From NCBI GenBank assembly GCA_033064195.1, contig JARBJD010000364.1, positions 1-64,000 on the forward strand: 64,000 bases of DNA, read 5' to 3'. Each line of letters opens with the position of its first letter. The first letter of the stretch is position 1. The notes below the pieces were generated by a model. That model made no database searches, was not told where the DNA came from, and saw only the letters and a list, made by a program, of their open reading frames with translations. Made by a program: the position numbers and the translations under genes. Positions 30,941 to 42,554 of the stretch are shown piece after piece. The stretch comes from Blattamonas nauphoetae (Eukaryota > Preaxostyla > Oxymonadida).

Positions 30941-31378
30941 AATAAGGCAAGCGTCGCCAAATTACACAGACGCAGAAACTCTCCAAAACAATCAACTATT
31001 TTCGTCTATCATCTCGAAATACATCATTTGTGAACTTTTTTCATTTTCAAAAAAACATAGAATTTGCCTCGGTCAACACATAAATTTCATGTTTTTTCCA
31101 TTTTTCTCTTTAATGGATGATTTATCTCTGTTCTATCACACAGATCCATCTTTTTTTGTTGATTTACATCCTTTCTCTCTCTTTAAACGTCTTCTGTGAG
31201 AAAAAGTGTGCAAAAATGTGCTGATCTTAAAACGGCTATTTCGAGCGCGATCATGCTTGAAATCCAAAAATTCACATGTCCTCTGTCTGCAGAGCAGATG
31301 TGTAAGAAATAGGGAAAAAATGAATTTTCCAAACGCACCATAGTGTTTTGCCTTAATTGACTGAGAATCACCCAATTG
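30920..31378. mobile_element. 459-bp inverted-repeat element (MITE)
   Basis: The left end, CAATTGGGTGATTCTCAGTG, and the reversed right end, CAATTGGGTGATTCTCAGTC, stay similar for about 31 bp (to AAGGCAA), with three mismatches. The inside is A/T-rich and non-coding. Its left end overlaps the last codons and stop of the coiled-coil repeat gene. No target duplication is obvious. It belongs to a different family from its neighbour at 29997. Confidence 0.72.
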
Positions 31379-31724
31379 CATGAGATCCAATATCCCGACA
31401 AAGGGAAAATGGATTATTTATTGTGGTTGAAGCCCCAACAGAGTCGGATACTTTTTTGAAACAGACTGTAACAGAAGGATAGAAGAACAGGTGGATTTCG
31501 TTCGTTTTCCTGTTTCGAAAACTCTCTCACACACACCTGCATGGAATAAGTCACTGTCATTTTCTCTTGTTTTATGAACTTGAGGCAAGGAACACGCCAA
31601 ATCGTGTGTGTGTGACAGAGTGTGAAGCGCACTGTGCACCGTTCTGCCAAAGAGCAACGAGCATCAAAAAATGAACAAATACATCTCCAACGAAAACCCA
31701 AAATCTGTATCTCTCACAAAATCC
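31379..31724. other. Intergenic, 3' side of helical-repeat gene B
   Basis: No convincing frame, repeat or RNA gene is seen. It may contain sequence once belonging to the coiled-coil repeat gene downstream of the second MITE. Confidence 0.4.
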
Positions 31725-34700
31725 CTAGTAATCGTTGTTAAAACCGAAGTGAGGCATGTAATGTCCCCCTCCCTGTCCCCACGCCCCGAATTGCCCTCCC
31801 TGAAAAAACCCATGGTGAGGGAGTAATTGTGCTGCGAATGGCAAGCCAAAAGGATGGTATCGTTGATCTACTTCAGGAAAAATGTTCATTTCGTCCCGAT
31901 CGTTGGTTGGGAAGCGATGCTGGTCTTTGAGGAGAAATGCTTCTCGTCGATCGTCATACCCCTCTTCCCTCAACTCCTCCAGATAAGTCTTGTGCATTGG
32001 ATCGATTGGTTGGAGCTTCATCATGAGCGTCCGTTCAGACGAGTCGTGTCTGGGGATGCATTCAGGGTCGGTCAGCATGTAAAGAAAACTGAAAAATCTG
32101 GCGAGTCTGTGGACAGCCTCAGAAGTCGTGTTTTCATATGGTATTTCGTATAACACTGCTAATCGGATGGAGGTCAGAGGGGAACGAAAGCGACGGTTCC
32201 ACATGTAATAGTTGCGAGTGGGGGTGTCTTCAGGATAAGAAATTGCGAGTCGGTTGATGGTTTTATAAAACGAAAGAAGAGTCGGAAAGATATCCAAAAG
32301 AACTGTTTCTTGTTGTTGACCGTAAAGACGTTCTCGTTGGACGAGCGACGTGATTGCGTTGTCCAGTTTGTCTCTGTCGATGGCAGAGTCGATCACTCTT
32401 CGTTCCCATTCGGTCTGTTCCCCACCGCTCTCGAAGAACCGAGTCTGTGTCACCATTTGAGTTCCGCATGTTTCATCTGCCAGCACTCTCAAATGTTTAT
32501 CCAATTTCTCCAACACTGCCTGGAGAAGAAGGGTCCGTGTGTGTTGTTCTGTTAGTTTGAACACTTGCGTGAAGATCGGGTAGAACGACGACTGTTTTCT
32601 CGTGTACGGATTTTGCTGGGTCAGCAACTCGAGTGAGATGATCCATTGTTGGAAGAGGAAGTCGGCGAGAAGGAGACGAAGTGTGGGCTTGTGGGTCTCG
32701 TCCAGAAGCGTGATGGGTTGGGAGAGAGCGTGGAACGGGGTGGGAGTGTCTTGAGTGGCTGTGTCGAGTGCGGCGAAGAAGTCGAGCACAGCGCTGATCA
32801 GCTCTGTCGATTCCGAAGACACAAACTGGGCTACGATCGGAACGAGTGGAAGGGGGTCAGACAACTGCTGGTTTTGAACAAGTTGCGTGCACTCCCTTAC
32901 CATGTCGAGTGTTGTCTGCAGTGCTTCTCCAGACGACATCAACACGTGTCCGTGATGTCTGAACAGCACTGACCGCTTGTCTGCCAGCGCCGACCCCAAT
33001 CCTCTCACACACTCCACCACTTCTCCCTCCAAACTCCGCTCTAGCCACTGCAGACGAACCAGTTCTGAAAACACGGCCATCACAAGTTCCACGTTGTCTG
33101 TTCCGTGTGCGTGGCCGCGAAGGACAGAAGTGAGTCCGTCCACGAATGTCGGGTTGTTCAGAAGAAAGTCGTCCGAAAGCGTGTGTTTTGAAAGAACGCG
33201 CAGAGCGATGAACAACCTGTCGTCTGACCCAGCCTCTGCCAGCAGTGTCATGACAGCTTCGCACTTCGCTGGTTTAAGAGTGGCATTCCTGCTTGGAACC
33301 ACAGCCAACTCCGTCAACGCCCGCCATCGACCTTCTTTTTTTGAGATGAGACGGGCCATGGCTTTCCTGTGATACGACGCGATCTCAAAAGGTCGAGGTT
33401 GTTGGGTATGGTCGGAGGGAATGACGGTTGCACTGCGTTTGTCCAGCTTTGCGAACATGTGGTCGATTTGGATGATTGTGGAGGATGGGATGTCGGGAGC
33501 ATCCGCGAGGAGGAGGTCCAAAAGTGCATCTTCCAAGGAAAGTGCCGAAATTGGATGAAAAGTTGAACATTCGAGGATATTTTGTCCGATGATTCCGATC
33601 AAGAGATTTCTCACTCTTTCCGAGTGAATTATAGAATATAGGAGGAGTTTTCCACAAGTTGAGTATGGGCCGGTGTGATAATAAAACTGACGGTTGTTCT
33701 CGTTTGTGTTTCGATAGGCTTTTTCGACGAAGCCATAATAATTTTCGATCGTTGCTCTGTTGCTTTCCTCATCCTCCAAAAGTGTTGAAAGACGATTGTA
33801 AATGCCGAACGGAAGCATCTGTTGGAAATACGAGAAGGAGTAGTACTGCCCATGATGGGCAACGACCAAGTCTTGGAGACTGTTATATGAGTCGGACATG
33901 ACGGCAGAAAAGTCAAATGGGAAGTTTGGGGGAGGAGCAACAAAAAGTGTGGTGTGTTGGAGCAATGTTGTCACTTCGATCTCATCCAAATTCGTAAAAA
34001 GAGTGAGGGCTTGGATCGCTTCGTCAGAATCAGCTTCACCGAGGCTAGCACGAACTAAAAGATGAATAAGAGATGGCCCCATCCACCAATCAATGACATT
34101 TTGATTCTCCTTCGTCATTTCCGGATAGCAATCAACGATTCGCCAAAACGAATCGAGCTGGCGGGAGAGTCGCTCTTGATTGTGTTTGCGGTAAGCAGAG
34201 CGAGAACCGAGATGGGAGAGTGATGAGACTGCATGTTCGATGAAGTCTGAGCACACAAGAGGGTTATGTTTAACTGTTGATGGTGATGAGAGGTTGAGAA
34301 GATGAAGCAGATGAAGAGACTCATACCAAGAAGAAGGAAGATTTCGGTTTGGATATTTAGCGCATGTGCCCATGTTTTGAGATGAGAATGTTGATTCAAG
34401 GAGATGAGAGTTGAGATCCCGTTGTCGGAGATGAACGATGGAATCTCCCCTTCGTTCGCTGGCACACGGAAGTAAGTTGGAGAAAAAGAACAAACTGGAT
34501 AGAAGTCGGAAGAAGAGAGCCAAAATGATTTCGACATGTCGACAACAGTCCCGAACCATTCCGAGAAACTTGAGTCCTCGCTTGGAGATGGACTGAGAAG
34601 AGAATTCATAAAAAAACGCAGACAGGCAATGTGATACATTCCAAGGTCGACCCGACAAGTTCTTCCAATTTGGGCATTTTGGATGGGGTGACGGCCTTGT

Positions 34701-35607
34701 TGAGGGCGAAGAGATCGGCCTGTTTTGATTCAATGACTTGGAATAGATCAGTTTTGATCCCATAAACCATGCTTGAGATGGTTTCGTGCATGGTAAAGTT
34801 GATAAACGATCGAGAGAGGTCAGATCGTTGTGTTTTTGTGAATGGTGACGTTGCTTTGGTTTTCCCCTTTAACTGGGGAGTTGCTCGAAGAACAGAGAGT
34901 GTGTCTGTGACGAGAGAGGGAAGGAGTATGTTGATGGTTGGGTCTAAGGAGAGTGTGGCATATTCCGAGAAAGCTTCAAGAATCTTCCATATCTGAGAAG
35001 ATCATGAGATAAACAAGTCGATACATGAACATATAGATGCACCGATTGTTTGGTGATACTGGATGGAGTGGCCTTCTCCAGAATCGCAAGACACAGACCT
35101 GACTTGATGAGTGTGTTACAGTTGTCGTAACTTGAACATGCTGGGTAAATGATTGGAGGAAAGCTGGAGACCGATTGTTGATAAGATCCAAGAAAGGTTT
35201 GTCTGAGAAGAAAGAGTGCGGATTGAGTGAAAAGCAACGAGAAGAATACGATTGAAGTCTGAGCTTGAGATTCTGTCAAAAGAGTCGACATATTTTTGAT
35301 ATCCTCGTATGTCACAAGGATATCAATCAGGGTTTCATTTTCTGAAAGATACAAAAGGGAAAGCATGATTTAAATGGACTTGAAAGTGAAGGCGAACTAG
35401 CGAGGAGTTGTCGGAGCTGTTTGAATGACTTAATTGACAAATCCTGACTATCAGAAAAGATATCACGATAGAGGGTTTGGAGAGTGTCCTAAAAGCGGCA
35501 AATCAGTGAGAAATGGCGATGTGAAATGAAAAGAAGAAAAAGAGGCAAACAGCGGGATCGACGTCAAGCAATATGTCTCCGACATCATTGTTACTATCGA
35601 TGCTCAT
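31725..35607 (-). CDS. Large helical-repeat family protein (member B), about 1188 aa
   Basis: Seven exons join in phase: 35607-35551, 35488-35398, 35341-35239, 35202-35043, 34992-34652 (or 34638), 34592-34327 and 34273-31725. Introns are 36-62 bp with GT-AG ends. The donor of intron 5 is ambiguous: GTATCA at 34637 looks better but only GTCGAC at 34651 keeps the frame. The start is MSIDSNNDVGDILLD. The protein is made of Leu-rich amphipathic helices in the style of ARM/HEAT repeats. The C-terminal box LREEGYDDRREAF matches members A, C, D and E, and a Gly/Phe/His-rich tail follows (FFQGGQFGAWGQGGG). There is no signal peptide, enzyme motif or clear membrane span. I infer a cytosolic scaffold of unknown partner. 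It is the best-resolved long member of the family here. Confidence 0.78.
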
Positions 35608-36015
35608 TGTTTCATCTGGGTTCTGTTTCGATTTCTTTGGAGGCATGTTGAAGAAAAATTGTAATGGGCGAATCACTCCTCAACAACAGGAAGATTTTAC
35701 AGGATGGTTCAGGTTCTGTCTGAATAAAACACCGCATTTTTCATCATTTGTCTATAGTTTGCTTGTTTCATGATCCAAATTGTTAAATCAGGGTGTGAAT
35801 TATCAAACAAACGATCGTTTGTCACTCGACTTCATCAGAGCTGTTATTCACCCAACCCAGGGCGTGATTCGATCTATTCTTCGATCATTCCCCCCTCTTA
35901 TCCGTTTCACATTTCATAAAAGGGACACCATTCGACTTGTGTGTGTGTGTGTGGGAGTGAAAGGAATAATGAAGAGAGAAAAGAAAAAGAAACGGATGAA
36001 GTTGTGTATTCTGCT
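35608..36015. other. Intergenic between gene B and the kinase gene
   Basis: It holds the upstream region of helical-repeat gene B and the 3' flank of the kinase gene. A (GT)n tract lies at about 35937-35952. No gene is supported. Confidence 0.45.
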
Positions 36016-38209
36016 TCATTCATCCATCGGGACAGCAATCGTTCCTCCAACCATCTGCGGCTCAGATACAACATTAACTGACTCAATCTCAACTGCATCG
36101 AAATAATGGCAGGTGAACACAGCGAATCGGAAGGGAACTGGGATGTTCGTGAAGAAGACTGGCTGTGTCTCTCCATCTTGTGACAATTTCAATGTTCTTC
36201 CATCTCGTCCATCTGCCTCTAACACCACTCGCTGTCCAACTCTTCCTCCCAAACATGCTGATCCGTTGTTTGTCATTTTCTGGTTCTGTGTGGCAACTCG
36301 ATGACCGTTATATAAGTTCCATCCTGCTCCTCCCTTCAGACAAGGAAAGTATCTTGTGAGAGCCTCGTTGGTCTGACTGGGCGAGATGATTCCGACTGTG
36401 ATACTCACATGTAGTCCATTTCTGATTGTGAGCGACAGACGAGCCACAACTGCCCCAAACTCGAACGAGACTAGTGAGGCCTGATGAAGCGTTGCTTTTG
36501 TGAAGACATCGCCTGACACTATCCATTCATCTTTGTGGAACAGTTCGATCGCTGCTGCTCCAATTTGAGATTGACTTCCTGTTCCTGGTGTTTGTTGCTC
36601 AAGTGGTGGAGTCGGGGCAGGTTGTGGGGGAGTTGCGGGAGGGACGAGCTGATGCGACGGAGAACGATGAGGTGGTGAGAAATGAAGACGTTTATTCGCT
36701 GTTGGAGGTGGAGGTGAAGGCTGGATCTGGTTCGATCTCGATTCGGCCAACTCTCTTTCCAAACGAACGATGCTTTCGTCCTTTGCCTTCACTTCTTCAG
36801 TCAAACTGCAAGTTCTTGTCTGTTCGGTCTTCAGTTCTGCTTCCATTCGTATCATCTTCTCTTGATCTTGCTGATGGGTGTACTTTCCCTTTTCGAGTTC
36901 TGTCCTTAATCTCTCGACCTCTGAATGAAATTCTTTGTTGTCGGCGTCTTTCAATCTCCAAAGTGCTGACGGAGTGTTCACAAGGCACCGAAACACTCCA
37001 AATGTACACAATTGAGAACTCGTCACTCGAGACCCTGAATTCTGAACAGAAAACAAGAAAAAAACAAGAAAAAATGAAGAAAGGGAGAAAAGAAATGAAT
37101 GATGAAAGAAAAACAGGAATAGAAGAGAAAATTAATACACAAACAGGATCCAGCATTCGTATCAGAAGTACTCGCTCTTCTCCTCCACAACTCTCCCCAA
37201 TCATCGATGCTTTGAAAGACGTGATCTCCTGAATCAATCGAACCACATTCTGAGATTTGAAAGGAGGTTCTCCAAACAGAAGCCAGTGAAGAATAATCCC
37301 CAACGCCCACACATCCGATGAGCAAGTGGCCCTTCCTGTTTCCGATTCCATTCGTTCGGGTGACATATACAGTTGAGTCGTCACTGAATGTGAGCTGCTC
37401 CCGTTTTCCGATTCTGCTGCCCCCAAATCACCTGAACTCCCAAAAATGCACAAGTGACAACATGAAACACAAAAAAATGAAAGAAGAAAGAAGGAATAAC
37501 GAATGAATGAAGGAAAAGAAGAGAAAATAGGAATGAATCGCCAAATGGCAAAAACATGAAAAAGAGCAAGGTGAGAAAGACAAACACAGTTTGAAGTGTC
37601 CCCCTGGGAAAAGAAGAATGTTTTCCATCTTCACATCTCCATGTGCTGTGGCTCCGCTTTCGTGGTTGTGCATCAAGTTCAGCGCCGACGAAACATCCAC
37701 CATCACTCGATAAACAACCTAAAGTAGAAGAATCAGAAACACAACAATAATCAATCCGAGAACAACATTCAACCCAAAGAAAAACAAGATCAACAACAAT
37801 CAACGAGAAAACAACATTTCAAAAGCAAACTTCGCGAGCCACAAGAACTCCACGCGATCTGTGATCTCGAACGATATCTGCAAGCGACTGTCCTCCAAGT
37901 TCCATCACAATCACTTTCGAGTTGTCCATCGACGCAACTTCTTTCAGTCCAACAATTCCTGGATGCGCGAACTTTCGAAGTCGACTAACTTCACGAGCAA
38001 TTCGTTCCTTGTCTTTTGGTGTCACACACGGAATCATCTTTCCCGCATAATGCTTCTGAGTCGAATTCTCCATCATTTCCACTACACTTCCGAAGCCTCC
38101 AGAGTTGATTGGTTTAATGAATGAATCTATATCAAGACAAGTACAAAATTCAGTAATAAATGGAATTTGACAACATACACCCATCGGGGACTTTGATTGA
38201 ATCTGACAT
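36016..38209 (-). CDS. Protein kinase with C-terminal SPRY-like domain, 591 aa
   Basis: Five exons, 38209-38179, 38126-37831, 37718-37588, 37436-37145 and 37041-36016, join in phase through introns of 52, 112, 151 and 103 bp. The start is MSDSIKVPDGY. The kinase domain fills residues about 12-255: Gly loop SGGFGSV (19-25), Lys40 in YAGKMI, catalytic loop AHGDVKMEN (Asp137, Asn142), DLG in place of DFG (156-158), YMSPERM and DVWALGIILHWLLFGEPPF. The HGD and DLG changes are conservative, so activity is plausible. It is followed by a coiled coil (about 275-340), a Pro-rich linker, and a domain of about 165 residues with GRVGQRVVLEADGRDGRTL and LSQDGETQPVFFTNIPVPF, resembling SPRY folds. I infer a cytosolic Ser/Thr kinase using this domain to choose partners. 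It is divergent from the RRM gene (186 bp apart). Confidence 0.87.
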
Positions 38210-38395
38210 CTTGATCTATCTCACTTTCTGACTGAGTTCACTAGATCAAACCACAGCAATTCAAAAAATGATTCAGGTTTTGATGATTCCTCCACAATTC
38301 GTTTCAGTGTTCTCTCTTCTTGTTTGTAATGATTCTCTGAACTTTTTATTCTGAGATAACAGTCAATTCTGGATCGAACCCGAACTGTTTTCTTC
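38210..38395. promoter_or_regulatory. Shared upstream region of kinase and RRM genes
   Basis: Only 186 bp separates the two divergent start codons, so both promoters must lie here or within the genes. No known core motif is certain. A/T-rich patches occur near each start. Confidence 0.45.
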
Positions 38396-39076
38396 ATGAC
38401 CAGACTCTTCTGTGGGAACCTCCCATTCACCGCCACAGCACAACAACTTGGAACGCTCTGCCAAGGGATCGTTCCTGTCAAATCTGTCCAGATAGAATCG
38501 TTCCACGGACGCTCTCGCGGTTATGGTTTCGTTGAGACCACAAACCCTGAAGATGCCACCAAGTTGATCTCTGCGTTGAACAGTTACTCACTCGACGGAC
38601 GTACTCTCGTTGTCCAGCACGCAAAGGAGAAGGGAGCATCGCCAATTCAGTCGTCCCCTCAAGATCGACCCTCCTTCCGTGCTCGACGCCCCCCGCGTAA
38701 TTTTGGCAGATTTCGACGTGGTTCCCGAGGGGGGGCCAGAGGAAGGTCATCCGTTGGTGTAGATCGACGGAAACAAGGAAGACAGAGAGAACCACAGAAG
38801 TACGATTTCTCCTCTCTCGAATCGAAGACAAGGTTGTTCATTGGGAATCTGCCTTGGTCTATCGATGAGAAAGAGATCCGCGCAGTGTTTGAGGGCTGCG
38901 GCGTTGAGAGTGTGGAGATCGCGAGGACACGAAAAGGATGGCCGCTTGGCTTTGGGCATGTCCAATTTGAAAACAGCGACGGAATGGAGAACGCTCTGCG
39001 AATTGGGGTGAATCTCATGATGGAAGGACGTCAGATCAGATGCGAAGCAGCGGTGGAGAAGGAGAAGAAGAATTGA
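38396..39076 (+). CDS. RNA-binding protein with two RRMs and Arg/Gly linker
   Basis: A single-exon 226-residue protein. RRM1 has RNP2 LFCGNLPF (residues 4-11) and RNP1 RGYGFVET (41-48). The linker (about 82-130) is Arg/Gly/Pro-rich with RRPPRNFGRFRRGSRGGARG. RRM2 has RNP2 LFIGNLPW (near 145) and RNP1 LGFGHVQF (near 185). Both domains have the aromatic residues expected for single-stranded RNA binding. The layout resembles nucleolin-, SR- or hnRNP-like factors. I infer a role in RNA processing or ribosome biogenesis; no specific orthologue can be named. The ATG at 38396 immediately precedes RRM1, so there is no additional N-terminal domain. Confidence 0.88.
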   Translation: MTRLFCGNLPFTATAQQLGTLCQGIVPVKSVQIESFHGRSRGYGFVETTNPEDATKLISALNSYSLDGRTLVVQHAKEKGASPIQSSPQDRPSFRARRPPRNFGRFRRGSRGGARGRSSVGVDRRKQGRQREPQKYDFSSLESKTRLFIGNLPWSIDEKEIRAVFEGCGVESVEIARTRKGWPLGFGHVQFENSDGMENALRIGVNLMMEGRQIRCEAAVEKEKKN

Positions 39077-39252
39077 GTTTCCTTGATAATGATTTGCGTG
39101 GAGTTCATTTTAACACTTGCAACTCGTTCATGTCTCTGAATTATTTCGAAAATATGTCTTTGTTCAACATTTGTTGTGGAATGACGTCATTCTGATAAGT
39201 CCTATTTCGGCGTTTCGTTTTCCACAAAATCAACAATTCTTTTCTCTCTCAG

Positions 39253-42200
39253 ATGGAATTACTTTCCCTGGAGCAGATTCAACAATCCTCAGCAGGTATT
39301 CTTCTCCCTCTTTCTCATCCCATTCATGTGAAGGATACATCCGTCTGGAGTTATTGATTCCTTGGCTTCGCTCGGTGCTTCAGGAACTATCACGTTTTCA
39401 TTCATCCAGAACACCTTTCGAAGACCTCCATCCGCACAATATTCTCGTGTCAGCAACGGGCCAAGTTGAACTACGACACACCGATTGTTCTCGGTCATCC
39501 TACTTCTCGCCTGAAGTCCTCTTCAAACTCGAACAAAATCAAAGTCAAAATGTCTTCACATGCGAGAATGATATGTGGGCGTTTGGCTCGATTTTGTTCA
39601 ATTTAGCGCTGGGGTTTCCGCCAGTTTCTGGTTCAACATTCGACACGCTGCTCGCAGATATCTTTGAACGATATGGAAATCCAACCCGTTCAGACTTTCG
39701 GTCCATCAGCGACTATCGATTCAATAATCTGCCTTTCTGTCAACCAAACAGCAAAAATACCACACGACAACTTTTTCTCAAACAAGACGGAATTGTTTCT
39801 CCGACGAGCAAGAACGGAATCCTGTCACCGATCCCACTATTTCTTGTTCCACACTTTTGTGAGGCCGTTAGAGCGTTACTAAAGTATCATCCTCAACAAC
39901 GAGCGACTGCAGAAGAATGTCTCGAATTGCCACTATTCAGAATTGAAGAATGGGGAACGGTTTGGGAAAACCCTCTTCACACTTTTGTTCTCGTATTCCT
40001 TGCCTTTTTTGTTTGATTTACGCCCATTCCATCGATCTCCGAAATCATAATTTCTCCACCCATCCCTGTTTCTTCCAGCAATCGTCCATTAGAGCACAGC
40101 CGGTAACATCTACTCCAAAGTCTTCTCGAGCTGCAAATCCTCAAACGCTACACAGCGTCCATACTGCGAAACAAACGCCATCAAGTGTGTTCGCTCTCTC
40201 TCGTCAGAAGAATTTTTTCACATTCTAATTTTAACATTTTTCCGTTTATTGATTTATGTTGACCACTCACCGATCATATTTTTCCTCATTTATTTTTCCT
40301 TCCACACAATCAACCTTTTTCATCTACACATCACTTCTCTCTCCTAACCCACCGTTCTATCCACTTCAGAGACCTCGCATGTGCTTACTCCCACAACAGT
40401 GCGTTCTCATCGCTCTACAAACATCACTGCAATCGACACACCTCGCACACAACATCGATCACCGATCCAACCCAAGACTCCCGGAAGCGCTGGTCTCAGG
40501 GAATATCACTCCATCCGACAGACTCCAGATACGACCCAGCGAACTCCGTTGAATCAAGAAGGTTCAATTCCAAGAAAATCGACGACGGAAGTCAGAAGGA
40601 ATCGGGAGCTGGGTGATGTCATCGAAGAGGAAGGAGCGAGAACAGAACGAACTTTCGGAGGAACAACAATCAGTGGGGGTACTCAGACAGCAATAGTGAT
40701 CCGAAAGAGCAAGAACGGAGAAAGTGTGCCACTTTTTTTGGTTGATCCATCCTTCTCCTGAATATATCATTATTTTGGTTCAGCGGAATTCATTCTTCCT
40801 CCAGATGTCACCCACATCAGACATCGCCGCCATCGCCATTCTCGTCATTCACCAGTTTGCCTCTCATTTCAAAGCATCCATCTCATCTCTCTTCACAGGG
40901 CAACGGAACGGAAACAACCATTACGCTTTCACCATCCCGCCCTCAACAAACATCCAGAGGGGATAGTACCGTTTTTAGTCGGATTATTGAAGAAGAACAC
41001 GCTCGAGATGTGAGCACCACTCAAACACCGTCCAAACACAAAAATCCGCTCCTTTACGACAATGATCGCCCGAAAGAAGAACAAAGAGGAACGAGGGGTT
41101 CAATAATCCAAGATGCTGAAGTGCATACTCCGCTTGTGTCGTCGCGTCGACAGTCGACCCGTCCGCCTCACTCGCAGGCATGCCATCTCTTCACTTTCGC
41201 CTTTTTTGTTCAATTTTCGCTTTTTCCTTTCTTTTTGTGGTATTTTCATATTTTTATTCTTTCTCACATTCTATCTGACAGATCCACACCCCAACGACCA
41301 TTCGAAGCAGAGAGATCGAGCAAGAAGAAGAGAGAATCCAAAGGGAAGAGAGAGAAGAGGAAGACAAGCGGGAAAGAAGAGAGAGGAGACGAGAAGGAGA
41401 GTCGATACCGCGTCTGCCTCGAACAGTCCAGCCACATCGCTTGACGTCTCAACGAGGCAGTGCGGAGGGCAGAAGAGGAGGAGAGGGGGGAAGAGAGGAG
41501 TGGAGGGGAGAGAAGGAAGAAGAGGCGGAGAAGACAGCACAAGACATTCATTCCATCCATCGTCTTCCCACTCCCGCCCACCACTCGTCACTTCCTCCAC
41601 AAACACCAACCTCAGCCAGAACACACCACACACAAACATCACACCACACCCGCAGCTGGCAGAGAGAAGAAGAGGATGGTGTGAGAGAGGAAAGCGAAGA
41701 GCGGAGAGCTCGAGACGAAGCTGAACTGTCGCCGAATGAACAGCGACACACTCTTCGCGAGTGGTCGGAAGAGGATGGGGCAGTGCGGGTCACGGAGGAG
41801 GTTGTGGAGTGGGGAGGGGAGGAAGGGCGAGGGAGGACTCGGCGAACAACAACAGTGCGGCGAAGGCAGGATGGGAAGGGCGAGGGGCGGGAAGTGGGGA
41901 AGGAAGAGAGGGAAGATGCTGAGCGGGACTGGACGCGTTGGGAGGACGACAGACGACCAGAACCGGCACGCCACTCGCGCCCTCACTCGCCCCGCTCCCT
42001 CTCGCAGTGCTCGACAGAGTCTTTCTACATCCAAAACAGCACTCCACGACCAACACAACCCACACTACGGAGTGTTCATTCCCAACGCTTGGATGGAGGA
42101 CAGGAAGAGAGATCACGCCCCACACGTGTGGATGAGAAGCAGTGGAGGCCATCAGAGGATGATTGGGGGAGGAAGGGAAGAGGAGAGTGGGATGGGGGAG

Positions 42201-42364
42201 AAGGGAGGGATGAGATTGGGAGGCGATCGGAACCACACAGGAGAGGGAGCGAGGTTGGGAAGAGGGGACACACATCGCCGGAACGGTCGCCTTCGCAGCG
42301 GAACCCGTCAAAGACAGATCCCCTGTCCAGAATCGAGCCATCTTTGTTCGATGTCGGACGGTGA
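39253..42364 (+). CDS. Kinase-like protein lacking an N-lobe, long charged tail, 822 aa
   Basis: Six exons join in phase: 39253-39295, 39334-39992, 40079-40184, 40370-40725, 40899-41120 and 41282-42364 (the donors of introns 4 and 5 are the least certain). The start is MELLSLEQIQQSSAGYIRLE. The protein begins directly at what corresponds to kinase helix E, then has DLHPHNILV at the catalytic loop (residues 45-53), YFSPEVL, and DMWAFGSILFNLALGFPPV. An R-A-T-A-E-E-C-L line closes the C-lobe near residue 220. The Gly loop, the lysine strand and DFG are not visible. The remaining 590 residues are disordered: Thr/Pro/Arg-rich, then very rich in Glu, Arg and Gly. I infer a non-catalytic kinase relative used as a binding module. 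A missed 5' exon is unlikely, since the RRM gene ends only 176 bp upstream. Confidence 0.72.
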
Positions 42365-42554
42365 TTGGTGCGAGCATTCTGTTTCTGCCATTCTACACTC
42401 GTTCTTCTTTTCTCTGATTTCGTCGATGTTCATTTGTTGGATTCATGCTTCAAATAATTCTGAAATGGCAATGAGACTAAGTCTGATTATTGAACATTCA
42501 TCAGACAAGGAGCAGCTTGACACAAGCGGAAGAGTGAAGGACTTGGGTTCGATA

